A stretch of DNA of 64,000 bases, from assembly GCF_035117555.1 (NCBI RefSeq), contig NZ_JAYKPK010000005.1:1-64000 (forward strand), read 5' to 3'. The stretch comes from Yoonia sp035117555. GTDB taxonomy: Bacteria; Pseudomonadota; Alphaproteobacteria; Rhodobacterales; Rhodobacteraceae. Shown piece by piece: positions 35,176-44,164 of this stretch. A program made the position numbers and the translations under genes. The notes below the pieces were generated by a model. That model searched no databases, had not been told where the DNA came from, and was given only the letters and a program-made list of their open reading frames with translations. Each line of letters starts with the position of its first letter. Positions within the stretch are counted from its first letter, which is position 1.

Positions 35176-35200
35176 AAACCTTCCCCGCGGGGAAGGTTTT
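35176..35200. terminator. palindromic terminator, copy 2
   Basis: Same 24-bp palindrome as at 35128, 48 bases further on, followed by TT. Probably the terminator for the minus-strand transglycosylase gene, the first copy serving scoB. Confidence 0.75.
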
Positions 35201-35224
35201 CCACCACCCGACCGGCGCAGGCGC

Positions 35225-36061
35225 TCAGATCCCGTTCACATTGAACACGCAGCCATCGGTGATCAGTTCGGGCGGCGTGGCGCAAAGCCCCTTAGCGACC
35301 TGCCATGCCGCCAGCACTTTGGGCACATAATCCAGCGTTTCGGCAAAAGGCGGCACACCGTTATGACGCTGCACATTGCCTTCGCCCGCGTTGTAACTGG
35401 CCAGCACCAGCACCGGATCATTGTTGAACCGGCGCAAAAGCCAGTCCAAATAGGCGACCCCGCCTTTGATATTCTGGCCCGCCTGCATGCTGTCAGACAC
35501 ACCGAATCTGGCGGCGGTCGCGGGCATCAATTGCATCAGCCCCTGCGCGCCAGCAGTGCTGACCGCATCGATGCGACCGGCGCTTTCGACCGAAATCACC
35601 GCCAGCACCAGCGCGGGTGATACCTGCGTACCAACGGTTTCGCGCAGGATATCAAGGCCGTAGCTGGCCGCAATATTCTGCAGGGATTGCAACCGTGGTG
35701 CGGGAATACCCTGCCCTGTCGGCGGATTGTTGATCCTGTTGATCGCCAGTTGCAGCCGCCCGGGGCTGGACTCGGCGACCGAGGATGGCACGCTGTCCCA
35801 GAACCAGCCGAAACCGGATTGCGGGCGCGGCACGGCAAAGGGGGCGGCGGCCACATCGACACGCGGTTCTGCATAGACCGGGCCACGGCGCGGGGCGTTG
35901 GGATCGATCTGCACGGTAATCCGGCCCGTGGTCTGTCCCGCCGCTGGCACACCGATACGTTTGAAGGTGAACTCGGGCTGCAGCCGTTCGACCTGCGCAG
36001 CCACGCCTGTCCCCGAAAGCACAAGGGCGCAAGCCGCGAAAGCCTTACGTAAACGTTTCAT
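35225..36061 (-). CDS. lytic transglycosylase (SLT domain)
   Basis: 278 aa from the ATG at 36061 (an ATG at 36067 is equally possible). Signal peptide MKRLRKAFAACALVLSG with cleavage after VAAQ. A linker of about 110 residues without known domain follows, then the Slt70-type catalytic domain. There the catalytic Glu is in VISVESAG (about residue 178), followed by AGAQGLMQLMPATA, and NAGEGNV is in the C-terminal part. It cleaves the MurNAc-GlcNAc bond of peptidoglycan in the periplasm with anhydro-ring formation. It is divergent from the pilus locus, for which a muramidase may open the wall; that link is context only. Confidence 0.9.
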   Translation of the reverse strand: MKRLRKAFAACALVLSGTGVAAQVERLQPEFTFKRIGVPAAGQTTGRITVQIDPNAPRRGPVYAEPRVDVAAAPFAVPRPQSGFGWFWDSVPSSVAESSPGRLQLAINRINNPPTGQGIPAPRLQSLQNIAASYGLDILRETVGTQVSPALVLAVISVESAGRIDAVSTAGAQGLMQLMPATAARFGVSDSMQAGQNIKGGVAYLDWLLRRFNNDPVLVLASYNAGEGNVQRHNGVPPFAETLDYVPKVLAAWQVAKGLCATPPELITDGCVFNVNGI

Positions 36062-36403
36062 CACCATCCCGACACAGCCAGTTTGAATGAAATATGGCAG
36101 AACCTTGACGAAACGCCACTTTGGCACGCGGTTGCGCGCCATTTTGACAGCGCCAAAGCGTCGTTTTGGCAACAATAACGACAAGGATGAGGTTTCGGTG
36201 GATATTTTATTTATTATCGTCAGATACTTATGGCTATTTCAACCTTAGCATGTGCCGCGCCATACAAAAAACCACCATGGTCAAACTGCCGCCGCATTCA
36301 TAAGGCTTACTACAGGCGTCCGACGGGGCGCATGGCAGCTCGGGTTGTCACACACCACGGCGAAAATGATGACCTTGAATACACCCTGAGGAGGGATCTA
36401 CAC
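36062..36403. other. divergent intergenic region upstream of the tad locus
   Basis: 342 bases without a gene. It must carry promoters for the transglycosylase (minus) and the pilin/tad genes (plus). A TTGACA (36144-36149) is a candidate -35 for the plus strand without a good -10. GCCAAA/TTTGGC arms repeat around 36153-36171 and could be a dyad operator. The AT-rich run near 36200-36235 may be the promoter upstream element. Confidence 0.4.
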
Positions 36404-36598
36404 ATGCTTAACTTTATCAAGAACTTCCGCAACGACGAAGACGGTGCTGTCACTGTCGACTTCGTTGTGCTGACCGCCGCCATCGTTCTGCTGGGTTTGG
36501 CTGTCGGGACTGCGATCACTGGTGCAGCTAACAAAGCTTCGGGCAATGTCGTGACTGAAATTGGCAAGAGCCCAACGACTGTTGCAACAGGCGGTTGA
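36404..36598 (+). CDS. flp: Flp family type IVb pilin
   Basis: 64 aa, major subunit of the Tad pilus. A very strong ribosome site (GAGGAGGG) precedes the ATG at 36404. The short basic/acidic leader MLNFIKNFRNDEDG is followed by the hydrophobic helix AVTVDFVVLTAAIVLLGLAV. The prepilin peptidase should cut after the Gly, leaving an N-terminal Ala; the usual Glu at mature position 5 is an Asp here, followed by Phe. It is exported through the inner membrane and polymerised by CpaF/TadB/TadC. A hairpin follows, so the pilin is probably made in excess of downstream genes. Confidence 0.88.
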   Translation: MLNFIKNFRNDEDGAVTVDFVVLTAAIVLLGLAVGTAITGAANKASGNVVTEIGKSPTTVATGG

Positions 36599-36610
36599 GA
36601 AATTTTCTTA

Positions 36611-36641
36611 TTGGCCGCGCTCACATGCGCGGCCAACTTTC
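36611..36641 (+). terminator. hairpin (attenuator) after flp
   Basis: Perfect 10-bp stem TTGGCCGCGC (36611-36620) and GCGCGGCCAA (36627-36636) with a TCACAT loop, followed by CTTTCGT, 12 bases behind the pilin stop. Probably lets only part of transcription continue into the second pilin and cpaB. Confidence 0.65.
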
Positions 36642-36755
36642 GTGTGGGCAAGAGCATGTTATGATAAAGCTATCTTGTTATATGCACGTGAGAAATTCGC
36701 AATGAGGCATGTATTACTCTGGTTCACTTTGCGAACGCGTATACAAGGTTAAAGA

Positions 36756-36926
36756 ATGCAGATCGTTACGCACTTTCACAAAGACCAGTCCGGTGCGGTC
36801 ACGGTCGAGTGGGTCGTGATCGCTGCTATTGCCGTTGCCTTGGCACTGGCAACGATGTCCGTGTTTGGTGACGCCACAGACGGCAGGCTTGAAGTCATCA
36901 ACGAAGGTCTCCTATCCGACCCTTGA
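36756..36926 (+). CDS. second pilin-like small protein
   Basis: 56 aa, easily missed because of size. The ATG at 36756 has AAGG seven bases upstream. Layout matches the Flp pilin: a charged leader of 14 residues ending QSG, then AVTVEWVVIAAIAVALALAT as the hydrophobic helix, and a short polar tail. Here the mature position 5 is the canonical Glu, followed by Trp. It could be a minor pilin, an alternative Flp subunit or a pseudopilin of the same pilus. Position between flp and cpaB supports this. I do not know a name for it. Confidence 0.75.
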   Translation: MQIVTHFHKDQSGAVTVEWVVIAAIAVALALATMSVFGDATDGRLEVINEGLLSDP

Positions 36927-37079
36927 CTGAAACAAAGCAAAGCGATCAGGCAAACGTGTTGCAGCGAGTGGCAGCATTGAGGTTCAAATCTGACCAATTT
37001 CCTGCCTTTGCAATTTTAGCCATCCTCCCTTATTGCAACACCCGTACACAGGCCGTTCCGCCTGTCGAGGATATGTGAA

Positions 37080-37907
37080 ATGCGTGTGATTTTCGGTCTG
37101 GTTCTTCTCTTCGGCATGGGCCTTGCCGGTTTCGCTGTCTATATGGTCAATCAATATATGGACAGCCAGACAGCTGCGCTTGAACAGGCGCAGCAGCTTG
37201 CAGCCACCGCCCCCGTCACGGTGGAGGTTTACGCCGTCGCCCGGTCGTTGACCTATGGTGACCAGCTGACCAAAGACGATGTCCGCGTCATCCCCTATGT
37301 GCAGGACGCCCTGCCCGAAGGCAGCTTTGCCACCGAAGAAGAGCTGTTCCCGATGGGCGTCGATGTGCCCCGGATCGTGGTTCTGCCGATGCTGGAAAAT
37401 GAAGTCATCATGGCCAGCAAGGTAACCGAACCCGGCGTCAGCCGCGGCCTGACGGCCCTTGTTGCGCCCGGCTATCGCGCCTTTCCGGTGCAGGGGCGGA
37501 TGGCGGCAGGCTTTGGCACTTTGCGCCCCGATGACCGGATCGACGTCTATTGGACCGGCCGCCTGCGCGACGGGCGCGAGGTGACCAATCTGATCAAATC
37601 CGGCTTGCAGATCATCGCCATCATCGGCGACAGCAGTGCGCCGGAAAACGTCGTCGTTCAGGTCACCCCGGAAGAGGTCGCTTTGCTGACACAGGCGCAA
37701 AACTCTGGCATGTTGACGCTGTCCTTGGTCGGCACGGGCGATGTGACCGAAACCGGGCCGGTCACGGTGGACAATTCGGCGCTGACCGGCGAAGGCGATG
37801 TTGTCGCCCCAGAACTGCCGGTTGTCGAAGAAGAGGCCAGACGCTGCTTTGTCGTGCAGCGCAGCGGCACAACACGCGCAGAGGTTGAGGTGGAATGTTC
37901 CGAATAA
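37080..37907 (+). CDS. cpaB: Flp pilus assembly protein CpaB (RcpC)
   Basis: 275 aa. N-terminal membrane helix (MRVIFGLVLLFGMGLAGFAV in part), then an SAF domain (about 42-105) with VPRIVVLP, followed by the RcpC/CpaB region (YRAFPVQG.M). In the Tad system it is a periplasmic or inner-membrane component that links the secretin to the inner-membrane platform. The acidic C-terminal tail has two Cys residues. The next gene cpaC starts 275 bases later; that gap has no gene. Confidence 0.9.
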   Translation: MRVIFGLVLLFGMGLAGFAVYMVNQYMDSQTAALEQAQQLAATAPVTVEVYAVARSLTYGDQLTKDDVRVIPYVQDALPEGSFATEEELFPMGVDVPRIVVLPMLENEVIMASKVTEPGVSRGLTALVAPGYRAFPVQGRMAAGFGTLRPDDRIDVYWTGRLRDGREVTNLIKSGLQIIAIIGDSSAPENVVVQVTPEEVALLTQAQNSGMLTLSLVGTGDVTETGPVTVDNSALTGEGDVVAPELPVVEEEARRCFVVQRSGTTRAEVEVECSE

Positions 37908-38182
37908 CCGGCACCTTGCCCGATTCGTATCTGCGGGGCGATCCGCCCGCGCGCGATGGGCAGTCCTTTGGCCAGATTATCGGTAATTTCGTTGATATTA
38001 TCAGGATAACCACAGCAGAAAGCCATTAAAACTAAGCTTTTGCGCCAAGTGTTGCCCGATCACCCCATGAGACATGCCCTGCAACGTCTTGATTATTGTA
38101 ATAAACAAGGGGCTGACGCATGATTGAGCGAATACGGGCGCGAGACCCAGTCATCGCGATGTGATCGGAGGGGCAGATCACT

Positions 38183-39613
38183 ATGAATTATGATCGATTT
38201 TTACGCGTTGTGCTGACCGGGTTAACCCTGTCCTTGACAGCGACAGCGCCCGGCGTTGCATCGGCTGATGCATTGCGGGTGATGCGCGGTGCGGCGTCCA
38301 GCGCGCTGGACGTGCCGATGAACCGCGCTGTCGTTGTCGAAAGTGATGTGCCGTTTACGGAATTGTCGATCGCCAATCCCGGCATCGCGGATATCTCTTC
38401 GCTGTCGGATCGCACGATCTATGTGCTGGGCAAGGAACCGGGCCGCACCACGCTGACATTGCTCGGCGCTGACGGGCGGCTGATCACCAATGTCGAGGTG
38501 CATGTCACCCCCGATATGGCGGAATTCAAGGAACGCCTGACCCAGATCCTGCCGGGCGAAAATATCGAGGTGCGCACCGCCAATGACGGGATCGTCCTGT
38601 CCGGCACGGTCAGTTCCATCGCAAGGCTGGACCGCGCGCTGGATCTGGCGCAGCGATATGCCCCGGACCGGGTATCGAATCTGATGTCCGTGGGCGGCAC
38701 CCAGCAGGTGATGCTGAAGGTCCGCTTTGCCGAAATGCAGCGGTCGGTCAGCAAGGCGCTGTCATCGTCGCTCGCGCTGAATGGTGGGCCGCTGCAGAAC
38801 AGCCGGTCGGTCCGCAGTGGCACCGGCAGCACGGTCGCGGATGGCGGCGTTGCCAATTCGATTGCCAATGCGCTGCCTGCAGGCAATGCCAATAGCGGTG
38901 CGTTTCTGTTCGGCTTCAATGCCGGTGGCGTAGAGGTGGGCATCCTGCTGGAGGCGCTGGAATCGCGCGGTGTTGTCCGGTCGCTCGCCGAACCGAACCT
39001 GACCGCGCTGAGCGGGCAGGAAGCCACATTTCTGGCCGGTGGCGAATATCCTGTCCCCGTCGCAGGCCCCGACGGCACCATTACCGTGCAATACAAACCC
39101 TTTGGGGTCGAGCTGAACTTTACCCCGCGCGTCGTTGACGGGGATATCATCAATCTGGAACTGGTCGCGGCAGTTTCGGCGATTGATACGACCAACAGCA
39201 TCACGACGAACGGGTTCCGTGTGGATGCGTTCAGCCGGCGCGAAACCTCGACCACGGTCGAGATGCGCGATGGTGAAAGCTTTGCGATTGCCGGTCTGTT
39301 GTCGGATGATTTCACCAATCTGACAGGTCAGGTGCCGTGGATCGGTGATGTGCCGATCCTTGGGGCGCTGTTCCGCTCCGCCGAGTATTCCCGCCGTCAG
39401 ACGGAACTGGTCATCATCGTCACGCCGCATCTTGTGTCGCCCACCCGTGGCACGGCGCTGGCCCTGCCGACCGACCGCGTCCGTCCCCCAAGCGAAGCCG
39501 ATCTGTTCCTGTTTGGCCGTGTCGCGGCCAGCAATGCACCGACCCGCGGTGGCGCGGGTGAAGTCGCACGTCAGGACTTTAGCGGGTCCTACGGCTATGT
39601 GATGGATGAGTGA
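38183..39613 (+). CDS. cpaC: type II/III secretion system secretin CpaC (RcpA)
   Basis: 476 aa. Signal peptide (about 1-28, ending ASADA). The N-terminal pilus-assembly domain (ELSIANPGIADISSLSDRTIYVLGK region) is followed by a BON-like part and the secretin core with VPWIGDVPILGALFRS and ELVIIVTPHLV. It forms the outer-membrane pore for the Flp pilus. The start has GGAGGGG upstream. Followed after 15 bases by an OmpA-like lipoprotein gene. Confidence 0.94.
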   Translation: MNYDRFLRVVLTGLTLSLTATAPGVASADALRVMRGAASSALDVPMNRAVVVESDVPFTELSIANPGIADISSLSDRTIYVLGKEPGRTTLTLLGADGRLITNVEVHVTPDMAEFKERLTQILPGENIEVRTANDGIVLSGTVSSIARLDRALDLAQRYAPDRVSNLMSVGGTQQVMLKVRFAEMQRSVSKALSSSLALNGGPLQNSRSVRSGTGSTVADGGVANSIANALPAGNANSGAFLFGFNAGGVEVGILLEALESRGVVRSLAEPNLTALSGQEATFLAGGEYPVPVAGPDGTITVQYKPFGVELNFTPRVVDGDIINLELVAAVSAIDTTNSITTNGFRVDAFSRRETSTTVEMRDGESFAIAGLLSDDFTNLTGQVPWIGDVPILGALFRSAEYSRRQTELVIIVTPHLVSPTRGTALALPTDRVRPPSEADLFLFGRVAASNAPTRGGAGEVARQDFSGSYGYVMDE

Positions 39614-39628
39614 GCGGAGCGCGCAGTG

Positions 39629-40285
39629 ATGAAAATCCATACGACGATTGCGCTGATCACAGCGGCACTTGCGGGTTGCAGCCCGACTGACGCGCCCTAT
39701 TCACCCGGCCGAGCCGAGGCAGGCGCGCAGCTGGATCAGGGCACGTTCGGCAATGCGACGATGAACAACCTGTTAGTGCAAAGTGCGCCGCAGAATTACA
39801 CGATTGATCTGGCCCGCCGCTTTGCCGCCGAGGTGGATTCAACGATCAACTTTGCCTTTGATTCGGCGGTACTGGATGCACAGGCACAGGCGACATTGCG
39901 CCGTCAGGCTGATTGGATCCGGCAATTCCCCGAGGTGCGTTTCCGGGTCTTTGGCCATACCGATCTTGTCGGCAGTGACGCCTATAACCGCAATCTTGGC
40001 CTGCGCCGTGCGCAAGCGGCGGTTGCCTATCTGGCGACGCAGGGCATCGGTCGTGACCGGCTGGAGGCTGTGGTGTCGCTGGGCCAGACCCAGCCCCTGA
40101 TCCCCACGCCAGAGCCGGAACGGCGCAACCGGCGCACAGTGACGGAAGTATCGGGGTTTGTTGAAAACAACCCGATGCTTTTGAACGGAAAATACGCAGA
40201 AGTCGTGTTTCGTGAATATGTTGCCAGCGCGGCACCGGCATCCACTGTCACACCCGCCTCTGTCACCGGGGATGTGGGCGGCTAA
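39629..40285 (+). CDS. OmpA family lipoprotein of the tad locus
   Basis: 218 aa from the ATG at 39629 (a GTG precedes it directly). Lipobox around ALAGC (Cys near residue 17), then a short linker and the OmpA/MotB peptidoglycan-binding domain (about 65-170) with FAFDSAVLDAQAQATL, VFGHTDLVGSDAYN and the NRRTV end. It anchors the outer membrane or the secretin to peptidoglycan. In this position other tad loci have CpaD/RcpB; here the OmpA-like protein may take that place. Confidence 0.85.
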   Translation: MKIHTTIALITAALAGCSPTDAPYSPGRAEAGAQLDQGTFGNATMNNLLVQSAPQNYTIDLARRFAAEVDSTINFAFDSAVLDAQAQATLRRQADWIRQFPEVRFRVFGHTDLVGSDAYNRNLGLRRAQAAVAYLATQGIGRDRLEAVVSLGQTQPLIPTPEPERRNRRTVTEVSGFVENNPMLLNGKYAEVVFREYVASAAPASTVTPASVTGDVGG

Positions 40286-40467
40286 GGACGGCGGCGGCCA
40301 GAGGATGCCGCCAGCCTGATCCGCAGTCGCGCAATTATTTACGTTCTGGTCTGCCTTGCTGCAGCCCTGGCCGCAATATCGTCAAGATTGCGTACAATGA
40401 TTGGTGGCGACCAGGCTTTGTCGTGAAACAAGTGGCAATCTGAAACAGGTCGATAAGGACAACGTGC

Positions 40468-41712
40468 ATGAACACCACCCCTGTCGTTCAATATGATCCG
40501 CCACCCATCGTCGCCTGCACGATCAGCCGCGACGTGCAGATTTTTGATCTGTTGATCGAAGATATGGAAACGGCCTTGGGGGACGCCTGGGGCGATCTGA
40601 GCTTTGATGATGCCGTCACCTTTCTGGCGCAGCCGGAAGCGTCGGCATTGCAATTTGTCACGATTGCGATGGATTCGCAGGATGAAGACAATCTTGACGG
40701 CGTTGCTGCGATTATCGGTCTTGCGAAGGCGGCCAGCATCAAGGTCATTCTGATCACCGAAGACCTGAGCCCCGGTGCCCTGCACCGGCTGCTGCGGGCG
40801 GGCGGCGATGAATTTGTGCCCTATCCGCTGCCTGAAAACGAGCTGGCCCGCGCGATTGAGCGGGTTCTGATACAGGACAGCCCGGCGACGGCAATGCCCA
40901 GCGCGCCCAAGCTGACGAGCACAGGCGATAAATCCGGCGTCGTTATTCCCGTCCATGGTCTGGCTGGCGGCACCGGGGCCACGATGATGGCGGTCAATCT
41001 GGCGTGGGAGCTGGCCAATATCGACAAGAAAGACCCCCCCAAGGTCTGCCTGATCGATCTGGATTTCCAGTTCGGCACGACAGCGACCTATCTGGATCTG
41101 CCGCGCCGGGAATCGGTGCTGGAACTTTTGAGCGATACGGCGGCGATGGATGCGGAAAGCTTTATGCAGGCGCTGCTGACCTATGGTGACAGGCTGCATG
41201 TGCTGACCGCGCCCATGGATATGATCCCGCTTGATATGCTGTCGCCTGCCGATATCAGCCGGATCATCGAAATGGCGCGGGTCAATTTCGACTATGTGAT
41301 CATCGACATGCCCTCGGCCATGGTTGAATGGTCACAGACGGTTCTGGAAGCCGCGCATGTCTATTTCGCGATGATCGAACTGGAAATGCGGTCCGCGCAG
41401 AATACGCTCCGGCTGAAACGCGCGTTGCAATCCGAGGATCTGCCGTTTTCCAAGATCCGGTTCATCCTGAACCGCGCACCGGGATTTACCGATCTGAATG
41501 GCAAAAGCCGGGTCAAGCGACTGGCCGAAAGTCTGGGCATCGCGATTGACGTTTTGATGCCGGATGGCGGCAAGGCTGTGTTACAGACGGCGGATCACGG
41601 CGCGCCTTTGGCGGAACGTTACGCCAAGAACCCGCTGCGGAAAGAAATCTACAAACTTGCAAAATCGGTGCACGACGTAAATGTGAATGCGGTCGCAGAG
41701 GCCGCCAGTTAA
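40468..41712 (+). CDS. cpaE: pilus assembly ATPase-like protein CpaE
   Basis: 414 aa. An N-terminal receiver-like domain (about 15-130, with VILITEDLSPG and GGDEFVPYPL) is followed by a MinD/ParA-like domain (about 155-400). The P-loop is deviant: GLAGGTGATMMAVNLA, where the signature and catalytic lysines of ParA proteins are replaced. VCLIDLDFQFG and VIIDMPS are present. CpaE directs pilus machinery to its site in the cell, at the inner face of the membrane. Confidence 0.9.
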   Translation: MNTTPVVQYDPPPIVACTISRDVQIFDLLIEDMETALGDAWGDLSFDDAVTFLAQPEASALQFVTIAMDSQDEDNLDGVAAIIGLAKAASIKVILITEDLSPGALHRLLRAGGDEFVPYPLPENELARAIERVLIQDSPATAMPSAPKLTSTGDKSGVVIPVHGLAGGTGATMMAVNLAWELANIDKKDPPKVCLIDLDFQFGTTATYLDLPRRESVLELLSDTAAMDAESFMQALLTYGDRLHVLTAPMDMIPLDMLSPADISRIIEMARVNFDYVIIDMPSAMVEWSQTVLEAAHVYFAMIELEMRSAQNTLRLKRALQSEDLPFSKIRFILNRAPGFTDLNGKSRVKRLAESLGIAIDVLMPDGGKAVLQTADHGAPLAERYAKNPLRKEIYKLAKSVHDVNVNAVAEAAS

Positions 41713-41728
41713 TACACGGGGCTGACAG

Positions 41729-43183
41729 ATGTTTTCCAAGTATAAAAAGCCAAAACTCCCCGCTGGCCCCGCCGATGCAGGCGCGCCGATGGCCGCGCCT
41801 GCGGCAGACATGCCCAGCACCGCGACCGCCCCGGCCCGTCCGTCGCTGATGAAGTCGATGCCGGTCAGGCGCGGTGCCGATGTCGGCGCGGCCGACAAGG
41901 ACAAGCGGCGCAAGGACAGGTTGCAGGAAATCAAACTGGATCTGCACAAGGCCTTGTTGGAAAACCTCAACCTCGCCGCGCTGGAGACGGCGACGGAACA
42001 GGATCTGCGCACCGAAATCAACGCGATCGCGAGCGAAACCCTCGATGAGATGGGGATCGTGCTGAACCGCGACGAACGCCAGACACTGAGCCAGGATTTG
42101 TTCTTTGAGGTCACCGGGTTGGGGCCGCTGGAAACCTTGCTCAAAGACGACAGTATCAACGATATTCTGGTCAATGGGCCACATCAGATTTTCGTCGAAC
42201 GCGACGGCAAGCTGGAACTGACCGATATAAGTTTCAAGGATGAACGCCACCTGCTGCGGATCATCGACAAGATCGTCTCGGCGGTCGGGCGGCGTGTGGA
42301 TGAAAGCAACCCCTATGTTGACGCGCGTCTGCCCGATGGGTCGCGTTTCAACGCGATGGTGCCGCCGATTGCGGTGGATGGGTCGCTGGTATCGATCCGC
42401 AAATTCAAGAAAGACAAGCTGAGCGTTGATGATCTGGTCCGTTTCGGTGCCTTCAGCGAAGAAATGGCCGCCTATCTGCAAGCGGCAGTATCGACCCGGC
42501 TGAATATCATCGTCTCGGGCGGGACCGGGTCGGGCAAGACAACGACATTGAACGCGCTGTCGGCCTTCATCGATGACAGTGAACGTATCCTGACCATCGA
42601 AGACACCGCCGAATTGCAACTGCAACAGACCCATGTCGGGCGGATGGAAAGCCGCCCCCCCAATGTCGAAGGCAAAGGCGGGGTCAGCCAGCGCGATTGT
42701 CTGAAAAACGCGCTGCGGATGCGCCCGGACCGGATCATCGTCGGGGAGACGCGCGGCGAAGAGGTGATTGATATGTTGCAGGCGATGAACACGGGTCACG
42801 ATGGGTCGATGACAACGATTCACGCCAACTCTTCGCGCGATGCGGTATCGCGGCTGGAAAACATGATCGCCATGGCCGGGTTGGATATGCCGGTCAAGGC
42901 GATGCGTGGCCAGATCTCCTCGGCGGTCAATCTGATCGTGCAATCGTCACGGTTGCAGGACGGATCGCGCCGGATGACCTCGATCACGGAAATCACCGGC
43001 ATGGAAGGCGATGTCATCTCGATGCAGGAAATCTTTCGCTATCAGCGTGTCGGTCTGACGCCCGACAACAAGATCATCGGGCATTTCACCGCCACCGGCG
43101 TGCGCAGCCATTTTTCGGAACGTTTCAAATTGTGGGGCTATGATCTGCCCGGCGCGATATTTGAACCGATGGTGGCAGAGTAA
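41729..43183 (+). CDS. cpaF: secretion ATPase CpaF (TadA)
   Basis: 484 aa. Hexameric motor for pilus extension and retraction. Variable N-terminus rich in Ala/Pro (about 1-70), then the T2SE ATPase: Walker A SGGTGSGKTTT (about residue 256-266), MRMRPDRIIVGETRGEE as the Asp box/Walker B, and TTIHANS as the His box. It starts 16 bases after cpaE and is followed by tadB. Confidence 0.95.
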   Translation: MFSKYKKPKLPAGPADAGAPMAAPAADMPSTATAPARPSLMKSMPVRRGADVGAADKDKRRKDRLQEIKLDLHKALLENLNLAALETATEQDLRTEINAIASETLDEMGIVLNRDERQTLSQDLFFEVTGLGPLETLLKDDSINDILVNGPHQIFVERDGKLELTDISFKDERHLLRIIDKIVSAVGRRVDESNPYVDARLPDGSRFNAMVPPIAVDGSLVSIRKFKKDKLSVDDLVRFGAFSEEMAAYLQAAVSTRLNIIVSGGTGSGKTTTLNALSAFIDDSERILTIEDTAELQLQQTHVGRMESRPPNVEGKGGVSQRDCLKNALRMRPDRIIVGETRGEEVIDMLQAMNTGHDGSMTTIHANSSRDAVSRLENMIAMAGLDMPVKAMRGQISSAVNLIVQSSRLQDGSRRMTSITEITGMEGDVISMQEIFRYQRVGLTPDNKIIGHFTATGVRSHFSERFKLWGYDLPGAIFEPMVAE

Positions 43184-43187
43184 GTCC

Positions 43188-44153
43188 ATGATTTCGACGG
43201 AACCCTTTATCTATGTCCTGATTTTCGTGGCCGTGCTGGCGCTGGTTCAGGGTGCCTATCTGGTGATTTTCGGCAAATCGATCAGCATGGATGGCAAGGT
43301 CAACCGCCGCCTTGAGATGCTGGAAAAAGGCGCCAACCGCGAACAGGTTCTGGACCAGCTCCGCAAGGAGATGACCCAGCATATGAAGTCGCAAAGCATT
43401 CCGATTTATTCGTTGCTTGCGGCCAAGGCCCAGAAAGCCAATATTGCCTTTTCCCCGGTCCAGATCATTGTCGTGATGGCAATGCTGAGCGTTGTCGCGT
43501 TTTTACTGCTAACGCTGCTGACGGATGTCGCAGCATCCGTGCGGGCCTTGGTCAGCGTGCTGATCGGGGTTGGCGGTGTCTATGTCTGGATCAGTAGCAA
43601 AGCTGCCAAAAGGATGAACTTGATCAGCGAACAATTGCCTGACGCGGTGGAACTGATGGTCCGGTCGTTGCGGGTCGGGCATCCGTTTTCCAATGCGATC
43701 ACAATCGTTGCCCGCGAGGTTCCTGATCCTTTGGGCACGGAAATGGGGATCATTGCAGATGAAGCCGCCTATGGCCGCGATATGGGCGAGACGCTGAAAG
43801 CGATGGCCGAACGGCTTGATAATCAGGATTTACGTTTTCTGGCGGTGGCCGTCACGATCCAGCAATCCTCGGGCGGCAATCTGGCTGAAATTCTTGACGG
43901 GCTGGCCAAGGTGATCCGCGCCAGGTTTCGGCTGTTTCGCCGCGTCAATGCCATCACGGCAGAGGCGAAATGGTCCGGTAAATTGCTGTCGGCCTTCCCG
44001 ATCATGGCCCTGATCGGCATCAATCTGGTCGAGCCGAATTATTTCGATGACGTGATGGACAGCCCGCTGTTTATCCCGGCCTGCTTCGTCGTTGCGGGGT
44101 TTCTGGTGCTGAATCTGATCGTGATGCGCGCGCTGGTCGATATCAAGGTCTGA
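43188..44153 (+). CDS. tadB: type II secretion system F family protein TadB
   Basis: 321 aa from the ATG at 43188, which follows cpaF by four bases. Hydrophobic N-terminal helix (about 5-25), two helices around 100-145, the F domain with QLPDAVELMVRSLRVGHPF and GRDMGETLKAMAERL, and a C-terminal pair of helices. Inner-membrane platform protein that cooperates with TadC and CpaF. Confidence 0.93.
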   Translation: MISTEPFIYVLIFVAVLALVQGAYLVIFGKSISMDGKVNRRLEMLEKGANREQVLDQLRKEMTQHMKSQSIPIYSLLAAKAQKANIAFSPVQIIVVMAMLSVVAFLLLTLLTDVAASVRALVSVLIGVGGVYVWISSKAAKRMNLISEQLPDAVELMVRSLRVGHPFSNAITIVAREVPDPLGTEMGIIADEAAYGRDMGETLKAMAERLDNQDLRFLAVAVTIQQSSGGNLAEILDGLAKVIRARFRLFRRVNAITAEAKWSGKLLSAFPIMALIGINLVEPNYFDDVMDSPLFIPACFVVAGFLVLNLIVMRALVDIKV

Positions 44154-44164
44154 AGGGAACAAGA

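Noticed and set aside
36122..36136. TGGCACG...TTGC resembling a sigma-54 promoter
   Set aside because: The GG to GC spacing is one base short of the strict requirement.
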